Shown here one piece after another: positions 9,333-14,822 of a DNA stretch of 48,854 bases. The notes under the pieces were generated by a model. That model saw only the letters and a list, made by a program, of their open reading frames with translations, was not told where the DNA came from and ran no database searches. Every line of letters starts with the position of its first letter. The first letter of the stretch is position 1. Source of the DNA: a virus; the IMG/VR virus record IMGVR_UViG_3300032093_000210, positions 1-48,854 of that record; one strand, given 5' to 3'. A program made the translations under genes and the position numbers.

Positions 9333-10253
9333 CTATGGCAGAGAGTAATTTTCAGTAATAATTGGCATTAATATGCTGCCGCCACCAGAAACAGCGCTAA
9401 CTACTATATGAAAGTGATCTTCTGGTGTCGGTGGGGTTGACATAACCCTTACTAGACTATTCACTTCTAGATTTTGGTTACTAAATAATAAGAACGGCCT
9501 CGCTATTCCCAGTGGATAATTAATGCCGTAATCGGTAGTGCCGCTATCTCTAAACATAAGATCGGTAATATTGGCACCAGGAGTAGGAGTGACGCAATTA
9601 ATAGATCCAATAACTACCACAGGTTGAGAGGGTTGCGCGCCGCCTCCTCCTCCAGGTACCACCATATCTTTGTATCTTATAAAATTACTACCGCCAGATC
9701 CAACATAGTCCAGTGGATAGCTGTTATTATTGCCAAAATAAGCTACGGATGCTGGATCCTCGCAGTATCCAAAATAGTGAAAAGATGTCTGGCCACTATA
9801 TGTAGTTAATCCAGTATTAGTCGCCGCGAACATAGCAATCCCCTTATCATCGGCACAGGCGTAGAAGTATCCTGAGGCTGCGCTATACGGGCTTATTGTT
9901 GTAGATCTTGTGTCGTTAAGTTGAGTTTTTGTGGCATAGGTGTGCCCTAAGAGCGACCAGAAAAATGGGTTAGTTCCAACATTATTATTAGCACGTTCCA
10001 TTGACACCCTATGCCGCCCCTGGCTAAGACTTTCAGTTACATCTCCCAACTGGATTAAATCAGTATCAACTTCTGGAAATCGAAGATTAATTAGCGTCCC
10101 ATCCGCTCTGACAAATCGATGTGTCGATGTGATGCCAATAGCATCCAGGAATAAAAGAAAATTAGGCATATTAAAATATACTCCGCCAACCGCAGATGTA
10201 CGCCAACCATAAGTTGCGTATCCGTATCTCGAGCCGACAATAGGTAACGTCAT
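9333..10253 (-). CDS. Probable tail-fibre or receptor-binding protein
   Basis: A 306-residue protein rich in Gly, Ser, Thr, Asn and aromatic residues, without membrane segments. A glycine hinge (VPGGGGGAQPSQP, around residues 201-213) separates an N-terminal region from a beta-rich C-terminal region. This composition and layout are typical of tail fibres or surface-binding proteins. Base composition is more AT-rich than in the flanking late genes, suggesting module exchange. I recognise no named domain; the fibre call rests on composition and position among tail and lysis genes. Confidence 0.45.
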   Translation of the reverse strand: MTLPIVGSRYGYATYGWRTSAVGGVYFNMPNFLLFLDAIGITSTHRFVRADGTLINLRFPEVDTDLIQLGDVTESLSQGRHRVSMERANNNVGTNPFFWSLLGHTYATKTQLNDTRSTTISPYSAASGYFYACADDKGIAMFAATNTGLTTYSGQTSFHYFGYCEDPASVAYFGNNNSYPLDYVGSGGSNFIRYKDMVVPGGGGGAQPSQPVVVIGSINCVTPTPGANITDLMFRDSGTTDYGINYPLGIARPFLLFSNQNLEVNSLVRVMSTPPTPEDHFHIVVSAVSGGGSILMPIITENYSLP

Positions 10254-10313
10254 AAATTAACTCCTAAATGATAAATTAACTCCTAAGTGAACTAAGCGCT
10301 TCCCGTAATAACA

Positions 10314-10724
10314 TTAACTGTATCTCTTATGTATGTATGTCCCTATCTGGCTCATTACCGTACCTAGCGTATATGCTAGTATCTCCTCATCATCATCTAT
10401 ATCCTCTCCTAGTTTAAGTAGACCCTTCAGTCTCAGATATGATGTGGCTATGTGTAGAGCCTCATGCGCTATTATACCGGCATCTAGGTAAGGGAGACAT
10501 AACCCCACCCATCCCACTCTACTATGTATATAGCCATCCTCATTTACATTATAGTCTGGTATTACTATGGCCTTATAGTCTACTGTATGACCCCCTCTCT
10601 TCTGGTGCCCCCATAATAGTAGAGATCCCACAGTGTCGTGAATGCGGGCCTCATAGTAGTGACTATCCTCCTCTAGCATATAGTTGTCTCTACTCGGATA
10701 TATACGGAACCTCCCTGTTATCAT
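10314..10724 (-). CDS. Zincin-like (HExxH) protein
   Basis: A 136-residue protein with the HExxH-type motif in GIIAHEALHIATS (around residue 86) followed by an acidic stretch (GEDIDDDEEILAYTLG) in which a downstream Glu could be the third zinc ligand. This is the usual arrangement of a minimal zinc metallopeptidase-like domain. It overlaps the GH19 endolysin gene by 4 nt and lies in the lysis cluster, so it may be a virion or lysis-associated peptidase. The large polymerase at 20.7 kb has a similar HELVHH motif. The motif is visible; activity is inferred. Confidence 0.55.
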   Translation of the reverse strand: MITGRFRIYPSRDNYMLEEDSHYYEARIHDTVGSLLLWGHQKRGGHTVDYKAIVIPDYNVNEDGYIHSRVGWVGLCLPYLDAGIIAHEALHIATSYLRLKGLLKLGEDIDDDEEILAYTLGTVMSQIGTYIHKRYS

Positions 10725-11476
10725 GTCAGCACTGCCTGTATTCTCTTCCAGTGTTCTAGTCTATCTGATAACCCTATCAGCCCGCCATTGATACGTCGCG
10801 TTACCTGCCTGAATGCGTCTATATCATTCTTGTCTGCTATTTCATTTAGCCCCCGTGTTCTCCAGTAGTGCGCTGCTATGCGTGCTGAGTTGACGGGCTC
10901 CTTTGCTAGTTCTGGGCTATCTACTAGCGGTAGCCCTAGCATATTCCCCATGTTTTGGTAATTGGCCCGGCCCGTTAACTGAAATAAACCTCTACCCCTG
11001 AATCTTCGCCCATCTCCTACCTTTATATTACCGAGGTCTCTCCTGCCCTCGTATCCCCTCTGTATTGGTGTGGGCCCCCATATCTCCTCATCGTAGCGTA
11101 GGTTCCCTGACTCGTGCATCAGCTGAGCTAGGAACATCGCTATACGCGCGGGCTCCTTTATATTACACTCCTCCATCGCTGCCATTAGGGGCCTGTAGTA
11201 TCGATCTCTATCTCTCTTAGAGGCGGGGGCTAACGCTAGATCGTATTCTCCTCTCGTCATTACTTCATCATCTGATAATAATAGACGCACAGAGCCTGGC
11301 CCTATTAGGTCGGGCTCCGCTTGATTATTTGCCTCCTTCCACTCCTTCCACCTAGCCTCTGTCCTCGGCCCCATTACCCCATCTACTACTAAACCACCTA
11401 GCTCCTGTTGTAGCTCCCGCACCTGCTGACTATTTAACTCTTGCAGCCGCATTGCTCTATCAATGTTTCTTAGCAT
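10721..11476 (-). CDS. Endolysin: N-terminal binding domain plus GH19 (chitinase/lysozyme) domain
   Basis: A 251-residue protein. Residues about 1-70 form a peptidoglycan-binding-like domain (QVRELQQELG...DGVMGPRTEARWKEWK...LIGPGSVRLLL) shared with the next endolysin. Residues about 85-250 carry GH19 features: FLAQLMHESG with the likely catalytic Glu, then RFRGRGLFQLTGRANY, and ARIAAHYW. GH19 phage enzymes cut the glycan strand of peptidoglycan. It is coupled to the zincin gene by a 4-nt overlap. The start codon lies inside a 9-bp hairpin, suggesting translational control. Confidence 0.85.
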   Translation of the reverse strand: MLRNIDRAMRLQELNSQQVRELQQELGGLVVDGVMGPRTEARWKEWKEANNQAEPDLIGPGSVRLLLSDDEVMTRGEYDLALAPASKRDRDRYYRPLMAAMEECNIKEPARIAMFLAQLMHESGNLRYDEEIWGPTPIQRGYEGRRDLGNIKVGDGRRFRGRGLFQLTGRANYQNMGNMLGLPLVDSPELAKEPVNSARIAAHYWRTRGLNEIADKNDIDAFRQVTRRINGGLIGLSDRLEHWKRIQAVLT

Positions 11477-11501
11477 ACTTCTACTTGTATTAGTATGCTA
11501 A
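11470..11501 (-). promoter_or_regulatory. Hairpin burying the start codon of the GH19 endolysin
   Basis: TTAGCATAC (11470-11478) and GTATGCTAA (11493-11501) are perfect 9-bp inverted repeats. In the leftward mRNA the endolysin ATG (11476-11474) sits in the 3' arm. An AAGGAG sequence lies just 5' of the stem, 27 nt from the ATG, and no good closer Shine-Dalgarno is seen. Such a fold could delay lysin translation. Confidence 0.45.
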
Positions 11502-11533
11502 TGCTCCTTGTCTTGTATGGGGAGGGGTAGGCA

Positions 11534-12160
11534 TTAGTATCTCCAGCGGGGCCCCTTCTTTCCTCCTGCTCTCCACCCCCTCGTTAACCCTAGGTGCGTG
11601 AAGCCCCTCCCACTCTGGGCCCCCCACCCCAGCGGCCCATACCAATGCTCGTCTAACCATCTCTCGAACTCGATTAGCTCGGCGGGGTCTATGGGCGCTA
11701 TGTCTACTGCTAGCCCCTCTATATGCTGACTATTATCCACTCCTCCTACTGCCCTGTTAATCGCAAGGGGCCTATACCAACTCGTTACTATAATGGGCTT
11801 ACCCCACTCTTCCCTTATCTTATCTAACTCCTTAGCTAGTCTCATTATATTGTCTTGGATGACCTTACTCGTTGGTATGCGCGCCGCCTCCCCCTTCGTT
11901 ACTTCTCTCACTGTGAAGTACTTACTCACCTTACTCGTCATATCCGTCCAGTTTATCTCCTCTAGTAATAGACCTATAGAACCCGGCCCTATTAACCCCG
12001 GTTCCCCCATACCCTTACTCCTCTTCCAGTCCTCCCAGGCCTTCCTCGTCATTGGCCCCATTATTCCTGTCTGCTGTATCCCTAGCCTCCTCTGTAATTC
12101 CCTTACCTGTATCTCACTCAACTTCTCTACCCTAACCGCTCCCTTGATGTCCTCTAACAT
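11534..12160 (-). CDS. Endolysin: N-terminal binding domain plus peptidase M15-type domain
   Basis: I chose the ATG at 12160 because AGGAGGT lies 6 nt upstream and the resulting N-terminus aligns with that of the GH19 endolysin; the frame extends to 12211. The 208-residue product has the shared binding domain (QVRELQRRLG...GIMGPMTRKAWEDWK...LIGPGS, residues about 15-65) and a D,D-carboxypeptidase-like M15 domain. The zinc-site pattern is visible as S-x-H-x-x-G-x-A-x-D (SQHIEGLAVDIAP) with a later GFTHLGL. M15 phage enzymes cleave peptide crosslinks, complementing the neighbouring glycan-cutting enzyme. Confidence 0.85.
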   Translation of the reverse strand: MLEDIKGAVRVEKLSEIQVRELQRRLGIQQTGIMGPMTRKAWEDWKRSKGMGEPGLIGPGSIGLLLEEINWTDMTSKVSKYFTVREVTKGEAARIPTSKVIQDNIMRLAKELDKIREEWGKPIIVTSWYRPLAINRAVGGVDNSQHIEGLAVDIAPIDPAELIEFERWLDEHWYGPLGWGAQSGRGFTHLGLTRGWRAGGKKGPRWRY

Positions 12161-12215
12161 ACCATTACCTCCTATATAACTGGTCCATACTACTACACCT
12201 CTCTGCCTCATTATT

Positions 12216-12318
12216 GAGCTTCTAGATTCTCGATATTTGCTGGCGGTATTTGGGTGTATACGTATTAATACCTAGAGCTCTTAGATTCCATAAACTTGCT
12301 GGCGGTATTTGGGCGTAT
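12216..12318. repeat. 44-bp direct repeat in the divergent control region
   Basis: Copies at 12216-12259 and 12275-12318 share the exact core TTGCTGGCGGTATTTGGG plus similar flanks (GAGCT, AGATTC, GTAT). The pair lies in the only divergent gap between the leftward late genes and the rightward early array. It is a good candidate for an operator or phage-polymerase promoter pair. Confidence 0.6.
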
Positions 12319-12344
12319 TATAGGGTATATCCCCTCCCCCACCC

Positions 12345-12396
12345 GGCCCTTCAATTGGCCCCTTTTTCCTTCTAGTGGTCTATAACCCTAGGAGGG
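12345..12396 (+). promoter_or_regulatory. Intergenic module 1 (hairpin, T-tract, box, SD)
   Basis: First copy of the repeated module. A short GGCC/GGCC stem runs into a T-tract, then CTTCTAGTGG, TATAACC and SD AGGAGGG, 4 bases before the ATG at 12400. Confidence 0.7.
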
Positions 12397-12399
12397 TAT

Positions 12400-12537
12400 A
12401 TGAAATCATTAGCTCTAATTATCAGCGTCGTAGTAATTCCTATTATCTTCATGACGGTATTGGCCAGCCAGCTACCAGAACGTGGAGACGGCCAGAATAT
12501 ACCGACTGTGCGTCAGGAGTATATAAACATGAGATAA
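12400..12537 (+). CDS. Tiny membrane protein
   Basis: A 45-residue product beginning MKSLALIISVVVIPIIFMTV: one hydrophobic helix at residues about 4-22 and a short polar tail. The start is fixed by AGGAGGG four bases upstream. It is the first gene of the module array. Unlike the related tiny proteins downstream it lacks the cysteine pair, so it may be a separate type. Function unknown; host-membrane targeting is inferred. Confidence 0.6.
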   Translation: MKSLALIISVVVIPIIFMTVLASQLPERGDGQNIPTVRQEYINMR

Positions 12538-12542
12538 GAAAA

Positions 12543-12596
12543 GGGGTCTGGGCAGGGCCCCTTTTTCTTCTGGTGATCTATAATCTCCAGGAGGAG
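12543..12596 (+). promoter_or_regulatory. Intergenic module 2
   Basis: GGGG (12543-12546) pairs with CCCC (12558-12561); T-tract, CTTCTGGTGATC, TATAAT and SD AGGAGGAG precede the ATG at 12602. Confidence 0.7.
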
Positions 12597-12601
12597 ACAT
12601 T

Positions 12602-12745
12602 ATGAAATCTATCAAAGACGATATACTCGGTTTAATTGTGGCTGCTGCACTCGTGCTCGGCGTGAATGGTCTAATTCTTGGCGCCTTCTACCGGGTTGTC
12701 TGCTACGACTACCCCGCACTGTCAATGTGTAAGACTGATAAATAG
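12602..12745 (+). CDS. Tiny membrane protein, two-cysteine family
   Basis: A 47-residue product with a hydrophobic helix (LIVAAALVLGVNGLILGAF, residues about 11-29) and a C-terminal tail holding two cysteines (VVCYDYPALSMCK). The tail pattern C-Y-(D/G)-x5-6-C recurs in the products at 13616, 13829 and 14613, and in altered form at 19729. The tail could form a disulfide outside the membrane. Module 2 supplies the SD. Function unknown. Confidence 0.6.
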   Translation: MKSIKDDILGLIVAAALVLGVNGLILGAFYRVVCYDYPALSMCKTDK

Positions 12746-12764
12746 GTAGATAAATAATAATTAA

Positions 12765-12814
12765 GGGGCAGCAATGCCCCTTTTTTCTTTCTGTGAACAC
12801 TAGTCCACAGGAGA
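12765..12814 (+). promoter_or_regulatory. Intergenic module 3
   Basis: GGGGCA, loop GCAA, TGCCCC, then TTTTTTCTTTCTGTGAAC and SD AGGAGA before the ATG at 12821. The box is a variant (CTGTGAAC) shared with module 11. Confidence 0.7.
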
Positions 12815-12820
12815 ACACCT

Positions 12821-13165
12821 ATGATGAGTATATATAAACATCTTCCCAGGGAGTATGACTACGCCTATCGTGGTCATACCAACGATCACTTAGATTGGGA
12901 TCGTTGTAGCGAAGTTCTTTATGCCAGCCGCAGTTTGGCAGTGGCCAAGGACTTCGCCCGTGGAGGATACGGGTCAGTCTTCATCCTTGCTTTCGACGGG
13001 AACGTCGAAGCCCACCGCCCCTGGTGGTACGTCGAAGACGACCCAAACTACTACGATGAGGTTGCATTACCAACCAGACGCATAGTCTGGTCTAAGATGG
13101 TAATATTCGGCGGTGAGTTCGTCGTCGAACCAGTAATTAACTGGAACCCAGGTTATATCAAGTAA
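12821..13165 (+). CDS. ADP-ribosyltransferase-like protein
   Basis: A 114-residue protein with the order expected of a small R-S-E type ADP-ribosyltransferase. There is an early Arg in DYAYRGHTN (residues about 13-21), a Ser motif in LYASRSLAVAKDFARGG followed by a hydrophobic strand SVFILAF, and a late acidic strand YDEVALPTRRIV that could hold the catalytic Glu. Phages use such enzymes to modify host RNAP or translation. The motifs are degenerate and no structure check was possible. Single gene between modules 3 and 4. Confidence 0.45.
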   Translation: MMSIYKHLPREYDYAYRGHTNDHLDWDRCSEVLYASRSLAVAKDFARGGYGSVFILAFDGNVEAHRPWWYVEDDPNYYDEVALPTRRIVWSKMVIFGGEFVVEPVINWNPGYIK

Positions 13166-13179
13166 CTTGGGGTAATTTA

Positions 13180-13230
13180 GGGAGTGTAATGCTCCCTTTT
13201 TCTTCTAGTGAACTTTAAACCTTAGAGGAA
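13180..13230 (+). promoter_or_regulatory. Intergenic module 4
   Basis: GGGAG (13180-13184) pairs with CTCCC (13192-13196); T-tract, CTTCTAGTGAAC, then SD GAGGAA five bases from the ATG at 13235. Confidence 0.7.
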
Positions 13231-13234
13231 GATT

Positions 13235-13555
13235 ATGTACGTTCTTAATTCTTTCCCAAACTCCCTTTACCCTACCACGCCGGGTGGGGCTATCACTAGT
13301 ACTTGTATTTCAGAGGAAGAGACCCGCGCTCTCCTCTCCACTACTGAGTGGACAAGTGCTCTCGGACACCTCTCTACGGCGGAGCTCCTCTCCGCCCGTC
13401 TCGGAGTAAACATACCCGTGAATCGGGTACAGGTGCCCTCGGGGGCCGAGTATATTGTATGTTTATTTGTCAGCCCCCGGCGGCTGGCAGAAGGAGAACG
13501 ATGGACGGAGGAGGATATACTCCAGTTCAACATCAACTACATCCTTGTTAAGTAG
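13235..13555 (+). CDS. acrIII-1: AcrIII-1-like viral ring nuclease (DUF1874 family)
   Basis: A 106-residue protein matching the DUF1874 (STIV B116) / AcrIII-1 layout. It starts MYVLNSF, then has SALGHLSTAELLSARLG, then IPVNRVQV, and ends with RRLAEGERWTEEDI. AcrIII-1 cleaves cyclic tetra-adenylate, the second messenger of type III CRISPR, and so blocks that defence. The key residues fit: His45 in the ALGH motif and Arg83 and Glu86 in RRLAEG, with the same spacing as His47, Arg85 and Glu88 that I recall for the characterised enzyme. It is a single gene between modules 4 and 5. Activity is inferred from family knowledge. Confidence 0.8.
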   Translation: MYVLNSFPNSLYPTTPGGAITSTCISEEETRALLSTTEWTSALGHLSTAELLSARLGVNIPVNRVQVPSGAEYIVCLFVSPRRLAEGERWTEEDILQFNINYILVK

Positions 13556-13564
13556 TTGATAGAA

Positions 13565-13611
13565 GGGGCACTGCGCCCCTTTTTCTTCTAGTGAAGTTAA
13601 CTCCTAGGAGG
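13565..13611 (+). promoter_or_regulatory. Intergenic module 5
   Basis: GGGGC, loop ACTGC, GCCCC, then TTTTTCTTCTAGTGAAG and SD AGGAGG before the ATG at 13616. Confidence 0.7.
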
Positions 13612-13615
13612 ATAT

Positions 13616-13759
13616 ATGAAGCTAGATAAGTATGATATAGCATACATTGTATGTATGCTATTCCTAACAATTACTTGCTCCGCCATTGTTGGTGGAGTAG
13701 CCGTGGAATCCTGTTACGGAGACCCGAAGTCTCCACTCTGTGAGGAGGTGAATAAATAA
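13616..13759 (+). CDS. Tiny membrane protein, two-cysteine family
   Basis: A 47-residue product with a hydrophobic helix at residues about 8-30 ending in the glycine motif AIVGG, and a tail with CYGDPKSPLCEE. It is a close paralogue of the 14613 product (same MKL.KYDI start, CSAIVGG core and LCEEVNK end). A disulfide-bonded tail outside the membrane is plausible. Function unknown. Confidence 0.65.
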   Translation: MKLDKYDIAYIVCMLFLTITCSAIVGGVAVESCYGDPKSPLCEEVNK

Positions 13760-13773
13760 TAAATAATAAATAA

Positions 13774-13825
13774 GGGGCCTTGGTAAGGCCCCTTTTCTTT
13801 TAGTGATCTTATAACCCTAGGAGGG
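13774..13825 (+). promoter_or_regulatory. Intergenic module 6
   Basis: GGGGCCT, loop TGGTA, AGGCCCC, then TTTTCTTTTAGTGATC, TATAACC and SD AGGAGGG before the ATG at 13829. Confidence 0.7.
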
Positions 13826-13828
13826 ATT

Positions 13829-13963
13829 ATGAAATACACATTATCTTACATAGCGGCTGTTGCCGTCATCCTTGGCGTATGCGGCGCTATCGTTGGTGGA
13901 GTATACCATGAGGCCTGTTATGGACCTCTACCGTCTTCACTATGTGAGGTAGACAAAGAGTAG
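13829..13963 (+). CDS. Tiny membrane protein, two-cysteine family
   Basis: A 44-residue product: MKYTLSYIAAVAVIL start, GAIVGGV helix end and a tail with CYGPLPSSLCE. It is most like the product at 19729. The gene is flanked by modules 6 and 7. Function unknown. Confidence 0.65.
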   Translation: MKYTLSYIAAVAVILGVCGAIVGGVYHEACYGPLPSSLCEVDKE

Positions 13964-13970
13964 TAGTTAA

Positions 13971-14022
13971 GGGGCCTGGGCGGGGGCCCCTTTTTCCTTC
14001 TAGTGATCTATAATCCTAGGAG
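13971..14022 (+). promoter_or_regulatory. Intergenic module 7
   Basis: GGGGCC (13971-13976) pairs with GGCCCC (13985-13990); then TTTTTCCTTCTAGTGATC, TATAAT and SD AGGAG before the ATG at 14029. This copy is close to the consensus. Confidence 0.7.
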
Positions 14023-14028
14023 TACATC

Positions 14029-14544
14029 ATGAATGGTTTACAGATGGAGAAAGTAGTGTTACGCCTAGTTGAAGAGTTAGGCTTCGAGTGTCCGAAGCCC
14101 CGAGAGATATGGAATACGGGTTATCTGTATAACCAGGCGCGTGATCTCGCGGGTGAACATCTAGAGCTCAACTCCCGAGGCGGTGTCCTTCGTCGTCTCG
14201 TCCCCACTGATGATTGGGGAGTACTAGACCGGGTATACAAGGTGGACGTAATAGTCCGCCAGTATACTGGCGAGCTATGGGCTCTTCAGCTTACTACCGA
14301 CGCCGAGGCAGTAGATAAGAAGCTGGGCCAGTTATGCCGTACCGACAGTCTTCGTTTGGCTGTTGGCATCACCAAGACCTGCTTGGTAGAGATTAAACCC
14401 CCTCAGCCTACCTGGGAGGGGCTCGGTCTGACTAGCCGGGTGGACCGAGATCATCTCGAGGAGTGCCTCTATGGTCTCTTCGAGACAATAGAGAAGAGTG
14501 ATAAACTTCTCTATTACCAGCTAGACTTAAGCTGGTTAAAGTAA
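14029..14544 (+). CDS. Hypothetical protein with possible PD-(D/E)XK-like fold
   Basis: A 171-residue protein. The central strand pair KVDVIVRQYTGELWALQLTTD (residues about 76-96) resembles the D-x(n)-(E/Q)-x-K core of restriction-endonuclease-like folds, with Asp and Gln present but Thr where the Lys is usual, so it may be inactive or a divergent binder. It is a single gene between modules 7 and 8, in the same island as the ring nuclease. I could not assign a family. Confidence 0.5.
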   Translation: MNGLQMEKVVLRLVEELGFECPKPREIWNTGYLYNQARDLAGEHLELNSRGGVLRRLVPTDDWGVLDRVYKVDVIVRQYTGELWALQLTTDAEAVDKKLGQLCRTDSLRLAVGITKTCLVEIKPPQPTWEGLGLTSRVDRDHLEECLYGLFETIEKSDKLLYYQLDLSWLK

Positions 14545-14555
14545 TTTAATTAAAA

Positions 14556-14608
14556 GGGGATATGCTTTATCCCCTTTTTTCTTCTAGTGATCTATTAATC
14601 CTAGGAGG
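14556..14608 (+). promoter_or_regulatory. Intergenic module 8
   Basis: GGGGATA (14556-14562) pairs with TATCCCC (14568-14574), then TTTTTTCTTCTAGTGATC and SD AGGAGG before the ATG at 14613. The stem differs from other modules but is compensated. Confidence 0.7.
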
Positions 14609-14612
14609 AATT

Positions 14613-14756
14613 ATGAAATTAGGTAAGTACGATATCGTCTATATTGTCTCTATCATAATATTAACATTTAGCTGCTCCGCCATTGTTGGCGGAATAGCCG
14701 TAGAGGCCTGTTACGGAGACCTGAAATCTTCACTCTGTGAGGAGGTAAATAAATAA
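14613..14756 (+). CDS. Tiny membrane protein, two-cysteine family
   Basis: A 47-residue paralogue of the 13616 product, with helix IVSIIILTFSCSAIVGGI and tail CYGDLKSSLCEEVNK. The SD of module 8 fixes this start; an upstream in-frame extension would run through the hairpin and is unlikely. Function unknown. Confidence 0.65.
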   Translation: MKLGKYDIVYIVSIIILTFSCSAIVGGIAVEACYGDLKSSLCEEVNK

Positions 14757-14763
14757 TAATTAA

Positions 14764-14814
14764 GGGGTCTTGATAAGGTCCTTTTTTCTTCTGGTGAATT
14801 TTAGTCCCAGGAGG
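14764..14814 (+). promoter_or_regulatory. Intergenic module 9
   Basis: Stem GGGTCTT/AAGGTCC contains two G-U pairs; then TTTTTTCTTCTGGTGAAT and SD AGGAGG before the ATG at 14823. Confidence 0.65.
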
Positions 14815-14822
14815 ACAATTCT

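Noticed and set aside
12381-14017. TATAAT-like words in the modules as ordinary sigma-70 promoters
   Set aside because: They lie only 5-10 nt before the SD, so a normal start would remove the SD, and no -35 is conserved. A different mechanism is more likely.
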